Source of the DNA: Thiobacillaceae bacterium
Lineage (GTDB): Bacteria > Pseudomonadota > Gammaproteobacteria > Burkholderiales > Thiobacillaceae
Reading direction: 5' to 3'
NCBI GenBank assembly: GCA_012274165.1
Contig: JAAPAA010000124.1
Coordinates: 1-5,947 of the forward strand
DNA: 5,947 nt
Shown here piece by piece: positions 1 to 5,444 of the stretch; position 1 is the first letter of the stretch; every line of letters begins with the position of its first letter. Both the position numbers and the translations under genes were made by a program. The notes under the pieces are model-generated. The model worked only from the letters and a program-made list of their open reading frames with translations, ran no database searches and was not told the origin of the DNA.

Positions 1-638
1 GCCTCAACGCACACACCTATCTTGCCGACGTCCGCGATGCGGCCGCCATGCAGGCTGCGGCAGCTGGATTTATGAGCGAAGTGGGCACGCCTGATATCGT
101 CATCGCCGCGGCCGGCATCAGCGTCGGCACGCTGACCGAAGAGGCCGCCGACGCCGAAGTCTTTCGCGCCGTGATGGACGCCAATGTGCTGGGACTGGTG
201 CATACCTTCGCGCCGTTTATTGCTGCGATGCAGGCCGGCAATCATGCCGGCGGCGGCGTGCTGTGCGGAATCAGCAGCGTGGCGGGCGTGCGCGGCCTGC
301 CGGGCGGCAGCGCGTATTCGGCCTCCAAAGCCGCCGCCACGGTTTATCTTGAAGCCTTGCGGCTGGAACTGAAAGCACGCGGTATTGCTGTCGTCACCGT
401 CGCGCCCGGCTACATCGATACGCCGATGACCGAGATCAACCCCTATTCCATGCCGTTTAAAATGAGTGCAGCGACCGCAGCCCAAAAAGTCGCCCGCTGC
501 ATCGTGCGCCGCCGCGCTTACAGCGTCATTCCCTGGCCGATGGCCTGGGTCGCGCGCGTACTGAAATGGCTGCCGATTCGGGTCTATGATGCGCTCTTCG
601 AAAACGCGCCGCGCAAGCCTCGCGGCCTGCCAACCTGA
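1..638 (+). CDS. Short-chain dehydrogenase/reductase (SDR), 5'-truncated by window edge
   Basis: This is the C-terminal part (about 211 residues, open from the codon at position 3) of a classical SDR, an NAD(P)-dependent oxidoreductase with a Rossmann fold. The start and the N-terminal glycine-rich TGxxxGxG cofactor loop lie outside the window. Visible active-site elements are an Asn in the DANVLG motif (codon 183-185), a Ser in GISSVAG (codon 276-278), and the YSASK signature with Tyr at 315-317 and Lys at 327-329. These complete the usual Asn-Ser-Tyr-Lys tetrad. The APGYIDTPMT stretch after it is the typical PG motif. The usual NNAG or ANAG structural motif reads AAAG here (105-116). A basic and hydrophobic C-terminal tail (RVLKWLPIRVYDALF) may lie against the membrane; that is inference. 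The substrate cannot be predicted. The gene ends 30 bp before the response regulator and may be cotranscribed with it. Confidence 0.9.
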   Translation, partial: LNAHTYLADVRDAAAMQAAAAGFMSEVGTPDIVIAAAGISVGTLTEEAADAEVFRAVMDANVLGLVHTFAPFIAAMQAGNHAGGGVLCGISSVAGVRGLPGGSAYSASKAAATVYLEALRLELKARGIAVVTVAPGYIDTPMTEINPYSMPFKMSAATAAQKVARCIVRRRAYSVIPWPMAWVARVLKWLPIRVYDALFENAPRKPRGLPT

Positions 639-659
639 TCCGCATAACAATCACGCTAC

Positions 660-663
660 GGAG
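660..663 (+). promoter_or_regulatory. Ribosome binding site of the response regulator
   Basis: A GGAG motif sits 5 bases before the ATG at 669 but only 2 bases before the in-frame GTG at 666. This spacing favours ATG 669 as the start. No promoter-like hexamers stand out in the short gap after the SDR gene, which fits cotranscription. Confidence 0.6.
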
Positions 664-668
664 ATGTG

Positions 669-1304
669 ATGCCCACCAGCCCCTTGAATATCATCCTGAT
701 CGACGATCACCCGCTGCTGCGCATGGGCGTAGCAGGCTACATCCAGCAGGAGCCGGATCTCAATCTGATCGCGCAGCTTGCCAACGCCGCCGAATTGCGC
801 GCCTGGCTGGAGGCCGGCCACCGCGCCGATGCCGCGCTGCTGGACCGTTCGTTGCCCGATGCCGACGGCCTCGACCTGGTCTCCGAGCTGCGCGACCAGG
901 GCATCAAGGTCATCATGCTCACCATCGCCGATTCCGACGAAGAAATTTCAGAAGCGATTTCCTCCGGTGTCGACGGCTATGTCGTCAAATCCAGCGAGCC
1001 TGACCTGGTGCTCGCTGCGATCCGCAGCGTATGCGAAGGCCAGAGCAGTTTCCCGCTGGCCATCATGCAGAAAATGGCGCGCGGCGAACTCAGCAACAAC
1101 GCGCTGTCCGCGCTCACCGCACGCGAAATGGAAATCGTCGATCACGTGAAGGAAGGGCACTCCAACAAGGTCATCGCCTACAAAATGACGCTGTCGGAAA
1201 ACACCGTGCGCAATCACCTGCGCAACATCATGGAAAAGCTGGGACTCAAGAACCGCGTTCAGGTCGCGACCCTGGCGCTGAAAGAAGACCACAAGCGGCA
1301 TTGA
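669..1304 (+). CDS. Two-component response regulator, NarL/FixJ (LuxR) family
   Basis: This complete 211-residue protein has the standard two-domain layout of a DNA-binding response regulator. The receiver domain (about residues 6-122) has the acidic pair Asp12-Asp13, the phospho-acceptor Asp59 in LLDRSLPDADG, the switch Thr85 and the conserved Lys107. The C-terminal LuxR-type helix-turn-helix (about 147-205) begins LTAREMEIV and contains SNKVIAYKM, then the recognition helix ENTVRNHLRNIMEKLGL. By family knowledge it is phosphorylated by a sensor kinase, then binds DNA as a dimer in the cytoplasm. No kinase gene is adjacent, so its partner and targets are unknown. All phosphorylation residues are present, so a phosphorylation-dependent regulator is expected. 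ATG 669 was preferred over GTG 666 because of the GGAG spacing. A strong terminator follows the stop, making this the last gene of its transcript, possibly with the upstream SDR gene. Confidence 0.93.
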   Translation: MPTSPLNIILIDDHPLLRMGVAGYIQQEPDLNLIAQLANAAELRAWLEAGHRADAALLDRSLPDADGLDLVSELRDQGIKVIMLTIADSDEEISEAISSGVDGYVVKSSEPDLVLAAIRSVCEGQSSFPLAIMQKMARGELSNNALSALTAREMEIVDHVKEGHSNKVIAYKMTLSENTVRNHLRNIMEKLGLKNRVQVATLALKEDHKRH

Positions 1305-1325
1305 GCCGTTTTGCCGATAAATAAC

Positions 1326-1349
1326 GGCGGCCGCGATGGCCGCCTTTTT
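1326..1349 (+). terminator. Intrinsic terminator after the response regulator, possibly bidirectional
   Basis: A perfect 7-bp GC-only stem, GGCGGCC (1326-1332) and GGCCGCC (1338-1344), encloses a 5-base loop and is followed directly by TTTTT (1345-1349). This is a textbook rho-independent terminator for the plus-strand transcript, 21 bases after the response-regulator stop. Read on the minus strand, the same hairpin lies just beyond the glmS stop (1355) and is followed by GTTATTTAT, a weaker U-tract. It may therefore also end the glmUS transcript. Confidence 0.88.
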
Positions 1350-1354
1350 CATGG

Positions 1355-3184
1355 CTATTCGACGGTGACTGACTTCGCCAGATTGCGCGGCTTGTCCACA
1401 TCGGTGCCCTTTTGCAGGGCAGCGTGGTACGACAGCAGCTGCAGCGGGATGGTGTGGAGGATGGGTGACAGCGCCCCGTTGTGGCCGCCGGGCAGTTTGA
1501 TGACGTGGACGAATTCCGATTCTTCGATGTGCACGTCACCGTCGGCGAATACGTACAGTTCGCCGCCGCGCGCGCGGACTTCCTGCATATTCGACTTCAG
1601 TTTCTCGATCAGCTGGTCATTCGGTGCAATGGTGATGACCGGCATGTCTTCATCGACCAGCGCCAGCGGGCCGTGCTTGAGCTCACCGGCCGGATAGGCC
1701 TCGGCGTGGATGTAGGAAATTTCCTTGAGCTTGAGCGCGCCTTCGAGCGCGATCGGGTAATGCGCGCCGCGCCCGAGAAACAAGGCGTGGTGCTTGTTGG
1801 CAAAGCGCTGCGACCAGGCTTCGACCTGCGGTTCCAGCGCCAGCGCCTGTTGCGCCTTGTTCGGCAGGCTGCGCAGTGCGGCCAGATGGGCGGCTTCCTG
1901 CAACGGGGTGAGTCGCCCGCGCAGTTTGGCGAGCACCAGCGTCAGTAGGAACAGGCCGGCCAGCTGGGTGGTGAACGCCTTGGTCGAGGCGACACCGATT
2001 TCCGGCCCGGCGCGGGTAAGGAACTTGAGCCGTGAGGCGCGGGTGAGCGCGGATTCGGGCACGTTGCAGATGGTCAGCGTCTTGCCCTGGCCGAGTTCCT
2101 TGGCGTGGTTCAGCGCGGCCAGGGTGTCGGCGGTTTCACCGGACTGCGAGATGGTGACGATGAGCGCGTCGGGATTCGGCACCGAGGTGCGGTAACGGTA
2201 TTCGCTGGCGATTTCGGCGGTGGCCGGAATGCCGGCGATTTCTTCCAGCCAGTAGGTCGCAACTTTCGCCGCGTGGTAGCTGGTGCCGCAGGCGAGGAAG
2301 GTCACCGCGTTCACCCTGCTCAACACCTCGGCGGCGTCGAAGCCGAACCATTCGGGCTGGATGTGATCCTGCGCCACGGCGATCAGCAGCGTGTCGGTCA
2401 GCGCGCGTGGCTGCTCGTGGATTTCCTTCTGCATGAAATGGCGGTAATTGCCGAGCTCGGCCATGTCGGCCGACAGCTCGGAAATATGCACGCTGCGGTC
2501 GGCGGGCTTGCCTGCGGCGTCGTATACCGTCACGCTCAGCAGGCCGATGTCGGCGACATCGCCTTCTTCCAGATACATCACGCGCTGGGTCACCGGCAGT
2601 AAGGCCGACACGTCGGACGCAATGAAATTTTCCTCGATGCCCAAGCCGATCAGCAGCGGGCTGCCTTTGCGGGCGCAGATCAGCCGGTTGGGCGAGTCTT
2701 CGCTGACCACGCCGATGGCATAGGCGCCTTCGAGCTCGGCCACTGCTGCGCGGGTGGCGGCGAGCAGGTCTTTCGACTGCCGGTAGTTGAGTTCGATCAG
2801 GTGGGCGATGACTTCGGTGTCGGTTTCCGAGGTGAAGGTGAAGCCGGCGGCCTTGAGCCGGCTGCGCAGGGCTTCGTGGTTTTCGATAATGCCGTTGTGC
2901 ACCACCGCGAGGCCGCCGCTGACGTGCGGGTGGGCGTTGGCTTCCGACGGCGCGCCGTGGGTGGCCCAGCGCGTGTGGGCGATGCCGAGGTGGCCATGCA
3001 CCTGCTGTGCCGCGCAGTCGGCGGTCAGCGACGCGACGCGGCCGACGCTGCGCACCCGCTGCAGGCCACCGTTGATGATGACCAGCCCGGCCGAGTCGTA
3101 GCCGCGATATTCCAGCCGCCGCAAGCCTTCCAGCAAAATGGGAACCACGTTACGTTGCGCAACCGCGCCGACAATGCCGCACAT
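1355..3184 (-). CDS. glmS: Glutamine--fructose-6-phosphate aminotransferase (isomerizing)
   Basis: GlmS converts fructose-6-phosphate and glutamine to glucosamine-6-phosphate and glutamate, the committed step of amino-sugar synthesis in the cytoplasm. The protein is 609 residues, the same length as E. coli GlmS. The start is fixed by MCGIVGAV: Cys2 becomes the N-terminal nucleophile of the glutaminase domain after Met removal. That domain (about 2-240) also shows HTRWATHG (70-77) and HNGIIEN (96-102). The first SIS sugar-isomerase domain (about 290-430) has ACGTSYHA and SQSGET (346-351), followed by the diagnostic RAGPEIGVASTKAF (391-404). The second SIS domain (about 460-600) has GRGAHYPIALEGALKLKE and GELKHGPLAL. 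The C-terminus DVDKPRNLAKSVTVE carries the sugar-binding lysine (Lys604, E. coli Lys603 in mature numbering). The frame stays open upstream to 4021, but that is read-through opposite the true glmU frame. It lies 2 bp after glmU and is surely cotranscribed with it. Confidence 0.98.
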   Translation of the reverse strand: MCGIVGAVAQRNVVPILLEGLRRLEYRGYDSAGLVIINGGLQRVRSVGRVASLTADCAAQQVHGHLGIAHTRWATHGAPSEANAHPHVSGGLAVVHNGIIENHEALRSRLKAAGFTFTSETDTEVIAHLIELNYRQSKDLLAATRAAVAELEGAYAIGVVSEDSPNRLICARKGSPLLIGLGIEENFIASDVSALLPVTQRVMYLEEGDVADIGLLSVTVYDAAGKPADRSVHISELSADMAELGNYRHFMQKEIHEQPRALTDTLLIAVAQDHIQPEWFGFDAAEVLSRVNAVTFLACGTSYHAAKVATYWLEEIAGIPATAEIASEYRYRTSVPNPDALIVTISQSGETADTLAALNHAKELGQGKTLTICNVPESALTRASRLKFLTRAGPEIGVASTKAFTTQLAGLFLLTLVLAKLRGRLTPLQEAAHLAALRSLPNKAQQALALEPQVEAWSQRFANKHHALFLGRGAHYPIALEGALKLKEISYIHAEAYPAGELKHGPLALVDEDMPVITIAPNDQLIEKLKSNMQEVRARGGELYVFADGDVHIEESEFVHVIKLPGGHNGALSPILHTIPLQLLSYHAALQKGTDVDKPRNLAKSVTVE

Positions 3185-3186
3185 AT

Positions 3187-4554
3187 TCAGCTTTCCTTTT
3201 TGAGTTTGACCGGGCGCGTCCAGCCCGCAATGGTCGTCTGTTTTGGCCGCGACAGCGTGAGTTCGCCGGCCGGTGCATCCTTGGTCAGCGTGGTGCCGGC
3301 GCCCAGCGTCGCGCCTTTGCCGACACTGACCGGCGCCACCAGTTGCGTGTCCGAGCCGACAAAGACGTCGTCCCCGATCACGGTGCGATGCTTGTTGGCG
3401 CCGTCGTAGTTGCAGGTGATGGTGCCGGCGCCGATGTTGACCTGCTTGCCCATGGTGGTGTCGCCGATGTAGGACAGATGGCCGATCTTGGAGCCGTCGT
3501 CGATCTGGCTGTTCTTGATTTCGACGAAATTGCCGACGTGCACATCGCGCGCCAGTCTGGTGCCGGGACGGATGCGCGAAAATGGCCCGAGCCGGTTGAT
3601 TTCGCCAATTTCGGCGTCGTCGATCAGGGTGAAGGCATCGATCTGCGTGCCGGCGGCCACCGTCACGTTGCGCAGCACGCAGTTCGCGCCCACCTGCACG
3701 CCGTCGCCCAGCGTCACTTTGCCTTCGAACACGCAGTTGACGTCGATGGACACGTCGCGGCCGCAACTCAGCGTTCCGCGCACGTCGAGCCGCGCCGGAT
3801 CCATCAGCGTGACGCCGTCGTTCAGCAGGGCTTGCGCGATTTCGTTCTGGTGGATGCGCTCGAGCTGGGCGAGCTGCGCCTTGCTGTTGACCCCGAGGAC
3901 TTCCCACTCGCAGGCCGGCTGGTGGGTTTCGATGGCGACGCCGTCGGCCACCGCCCGCGCGATGATGTCGGTGAGGTAATACTCGCCCTGGGCATTGTCG
4001 TTCTTCAACGTGGCGATCCACTGCTTGAGATGCCGGGTCGCCACCGCGAGGATGCCGGTGTTGACCTCAGCTATCGCGCGCTCGGCGTCGGTCGCGTCCT
4101 TGTGTTCGACGATGCGGGTGACCTGGCCGTGCTCGCGCACGATGCGGCCATAGCCGGTCGGGTCGGCCAGCGTCACCGTCAGCAGCCCCAGCTTGCCCGC
4201 CCGCGCCGCTGCCACCAGCGGCTGGAGGGTGGCGGTGTGGGTCAGCGGCACATCGCCGTACAGCACCAGCGTCACGCTGTCGTCCGCAAGCGCAGGCAGC
4301 GCCTGTTGCACCGCGTGGCCGGTACCGTGCTGTTCGGCTTGCAGCACAAATGTCAGCTTGTCGTCAGCCAGCGCCTGCGGCACTGCCTCGCCGCCAAAGC
4401 CGTACACCACACAGGTTTGCGTTGCGCCGAGCGCGTGGGCGTTGTCCACCACGTGTCCCAGCAGGGGTTTGCCCGCGAGCTTGTGCAATACCTTGGGCAG
4501 GTCGGAACGCATACGGGTGCCCTTGCCCGCGGCAAGGATGAGGATTTCAAGCAT
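3187..4554 (-). CDS. glmU: Bifunctional UDP-N-acetylglucosamine pyrophosphorylase / glucosamine-1-phosphate N-acetyltransferase
   Basis: GlmU acetylates glucosamine-1-phosphate with acetyl-CoA and then couples it to UTP, giving UDP-GlcNAc for peptidoglycan and lipopolysaccharide. The N-terminal uridylyltransferase domain (about 1-225) shows LAAGKGTRM (7-15), Lys21, QAEQHGTGHA (72-81), YGDVPL (99-104), NTG (165-167) and GEYYLTD (190-196). The C-terminal domain (about 250-455) is a left-handed beta helix of hexapeptide repeats. It has RIRPGT (327-332), VGNFVEIKNS (340-349), the catalytic-type His359 in GHLSYIGD, and NIGAGTITCNYDG (373-385). With the ATG at 4554 it has 455 residues, against 456 in E. 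coli. In-frame alternatives are ATG 4563 (458 residues) and TTG 4581 (464). None has a clear Shine-Dalgarno sequence, so the start is less certain than the function. It is the first gene of the glmUS unit. Confidence 0.97.
   Translation of the reverse strand: MLEILILAAGKGTRMRSDLPKVLHKLAGKPLLGHVVDNAHALGATQTCVVYGFGGEAVPQALADDKLTFVLQAEQHGTGHAVQQALPALADDSVTLVLYGDVPLTHTATLQPLVAAARAGKLGLLTVTLADPTGYGRIVREHGQVTRIVEHKDATDAERAIAEVNTGILAVATRHLKQWIATLKNDNAQGEYYLTDIIARAVADGVAIETHQPACEWEVLGVNSKAQLAQLERIHQNEIAQALLNDGVTLMDPARLDVRGTLSCGRDVSIDVNCVFEGKVTLGDGVQVGANCVLRNVTVAAGTQIDAFTLIDDAEIGEINRLGPFSRIRPGTRLARDVHVGNFVEIKNSQIDDGSKIGHLSYIGDTTMGKQVNIGAGTITCNYDGANKHRTVIGDDVFVGSDTQLVAPVSVGKGATLGAGTTLTKDAPAGELTLSRPKQTTIAGWTRPVKLKKES
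3194..3199 (-). promoter_or_regulatory. Ribosome binding site of glmS, inside the end of glmU
   Basis: On the minus strand AAAGGA precedes the glmS ATG by 9 bases and lies within the last codons of glmU. It supports the MCGIV start and suggests glmS translation is coupled to, or directly follows, glmU termination. Confidence 0.75.
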
Positions 4555-4611
4555 GGAATGCATCGGGTCAGTCTGAGTCAAGGTTCAGTGAAGCCAGCAA
4601 AACGCGCGCCA

Positions 4612-4638
4612 AGTATAAGGCCTGCCCAGCTACAGCAA
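4612..4638 (-). promoter_or_regulatory. Possible sigma-70-type promoter for glmUS
   Basis: On the minus strand, TATACT (4617-4612) matches the -10 consensus at five of six positions. The only -35-like hexamer nearby, TTGCTG (4638-4633), is a 3/6 match with a short 15-base spacer, so the -35 assignment is weak. A start near 4605 would leave about 50 bases of leader before ATG 4554. It is the best candidate in the only non-coding gap upstream of glmU. Confidence 0.35.
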
Positions 4639-4667
4639 AATGAAGAAGGGCACGCCTGCGCTTGCCC
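4637..4667 (-). terminator. Possible weak terminator of fxsA
   Basis: Read on the minus strand downstream of the fxsA stop, GGGCA (4667-4663) and TGCCC (4652-4648) can form a 5-bp stem around a 10-base loop. The T-rich tract TTCTTCATTTT (4647-4637) follows. The stem is short and the tract is interrupted, so this is only a candidate. If real, it insulates glmU from fxsA transcription. Confidence 0.35.
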
Positions 4668-4709
4668 TAAACTTCGCCCTTGCCCGATGCAACGCGGCCA
4701 TCGCCCAAC

Positions 4710-5117
4710 CTAACGCAGCAAGTCGTCCGATTCGCGTTTGAACTCGCCTTCCAGCACGTCGTCATTGGCCGAACGCAGCGGATCGGTTCTGCGATCGCCC
4801 CAGCTGCGGGGAATCAGCAACAGCACCAGCGCGATGGCATCGCTGATGAAGCCGGGGAAGACAAGCAGCCCGCCCGCGAGGAGAATGCGGCCAGAGGCAA
4901 ACAGCGACGCTAGCGGATTGGCGCCCGACTGCATGGAGAACAGCAGGCGCGCACCCCAGGCAACCCGTTCGGTGCGAATCAGCAGGATGCCGGCAACGGC
5001 GGCGAGCAGCAGCCACAGCAGCACCCAGCCGCCGATGAAGCTGGCCGCCCAGAAAATGCCGATGGCTTCCAGCACCGGAAACGACAACAGCAGTAGCACA
5101 ATCCAACTAAAGCGCAT
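4710..5117 (-). CDS. fxsA: FxsA family inner-membrane protein
   Basis: This 135-residue hydrophobic protein matches the FxsA family. It starts MRFSWIVLLLLSFPVLE. Membrane segments are visible at about residues 5-25, 27-47 and 76-103. The last carries the family-typical pattern AGGLLVFPGFISDAIALVLLLIP, with the GG, PGF and D residues. The polar, charged C-terminal tail (about 104-135) is probably cytoplasmic. E. coli FxsA (158 residues) is known because its overexpression relieves F-plasmid exclusion of phage T7; its normal role is unknown, and the shorter tail here is common variation. The start is supported by AAAGG 9 bases upstream. It is divergent from cutA, with 3 bp between the two ATGs, so its control signals must lie inside cutA. 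A gap of about 155 bp separates it from glmU, so it is probably not part of the glmUS unit. Confidence 0.9.
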   Translation of the reverse strand: MRFSWIVLLLLSFPVLEAIGIFWAASFIGGWVLLWLLLAAVAGILLIRTERVAWGARLLFSMQSGANPLASLFASGRILLAGGLLVFPGFISDAIALVLLLIPRSWGDRRTDPLRSANDDVLEGEFKRESDDLLR

Positions 5118-5120
5118 GAC

Positions 5121-5444
5121 ATGGAACCTTTGTTAGTCTTGACGAATGTACCCGATGCGGCGAGCGCGGAAAAAATCGCGCGCGCCTTGATCGACAGCCG
5201 GGCGGCGGCGTGCGTGAACGTTTTGGCAGCGTGCCACTCCATTTACCGCTGGCAGGGCCGGGTGGAAACGGCGGCGGAAATCCCGCTGCTGATCAAAACC
5301 ACCGTAGCAAATTATCCGCTGGTTGAACAAATCGTCCGCACCCAGCATCCTTACGACGTACCTGAACTGATCGCCATACCGATTACACACGGCCTGCCAG
5401 CCTATCTCGACTGGCTGGCCACGGAGACTGAACAACATGATTAA
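5121..5444 (+). CDS. cutA: Divalent-cation tolerance protein CutA (CutA1 family)
   Basis: This 107-residue protein covers the whole CutA1 fold, a small ferredoxin-like subunit that forms very stable trimers. Family hallmarks are LVLTNVPDAASAEKIARALIDSRAAACVNVL (about 5-35), SIYRWQGRVETAAEIPLLIKTT (40-61), the HPYDVPELIAIPI motif (76-88) and the closing YLDWL. E. coli CutA (112 residues) was named for copper sensitivity of mutants; its biochemical role is still unsettled. The N-terminus is already short relative to the conserved core, so ATG 5121 is essentially forced. No strong Shine-Dalgarno sequence is visible in front of it, and any promoter must lie inside fxsA. Its stop overlaps the dsbD start, so the two genes are almost certainly cotranscribed. 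Confidence 0.95.
   Translation: MEPLLVLTNVPDAASAEKIARALIDSRAAACVNVLAACHSIYRWQGRVETAAEIPLLIKTTVANYPLVEQIVRTQHPYDVPELIAIPITHGLPAYLDWLATETEQHD
5127..5131 (-). promoter_or_regulatory. Ribosome binding site of fxsA, inside cutA codons 3-4
   Basis: On the minus strand AAAGG lies 9 bases before the fxsA ATG. It falls within the first codons of the oppositely oriented cutA, because the two start codons are only 3 bp apart. Confidence 0.6.
5423..5426 (+). promoter_or_regulatory. Ribosome binding site of dsbD, inside cutA
   Basis: GGAG lies 10 bases before the ATG at 5437, inside the end of cutA. It supports 5437 over the in-frame ATG at 5455, which has only a weak AAGTGG upstream. Confidence 0.5.

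Noticed and set aside
666..668. GTG as an alternative start of the response regulator
   Set aside because: It is only 2 bases after GGAG, too close for normal initiation, whereas ATG 669 is 5 bases away.
948..1352. 134-codon minus-strand open frame opposite the response regulator
   Set aside because: It overlaps a well-supported gene and runs through the terminator hairpin, and its product resembles no known family.
1481..3409. Several plus-strand open frames of 91-202 codons opposite glmS
   Set aside because: All are antisense to conserved GlmS sequence, lack convincing start signals, and are expected in DNA with GC-rich third positions.
3185..4021. Long minus-strand open extension in frame with glmS, making an apparent 888-residue protein
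   Set aside because: The extension lies over glmU in another frame, its translation is Arg/Ala/Gly-rich low complexity, and GlmS must begin at MCGIV so that Cys becomes the N-terminal nucleophile. It is a by-product of GC-rich codon use.
4641..4709. Repeated TTGCCC/CTTGCCC words in the fxsA-glmU gap as a possible repeat element
   Set aside because: The copies are very short, irregularly spaced and explained by local composition and the terminator stem; no direct-repeat array is present.
3343..4713. 456-codon plus-strand open frame opposite glmU
   Set aside because: It is fully antisense to a clear GlmU, has no recognisable domain, and its composition is that of the reverse complement of GC-rich coding DNA.
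4680..5136. Plus-strand open frames of 77 and 132 codons opposite fxsA
   Set aside because: FxsA is recognisable on the other strand with its membrane segments and PGF motif; these frames show no family features.
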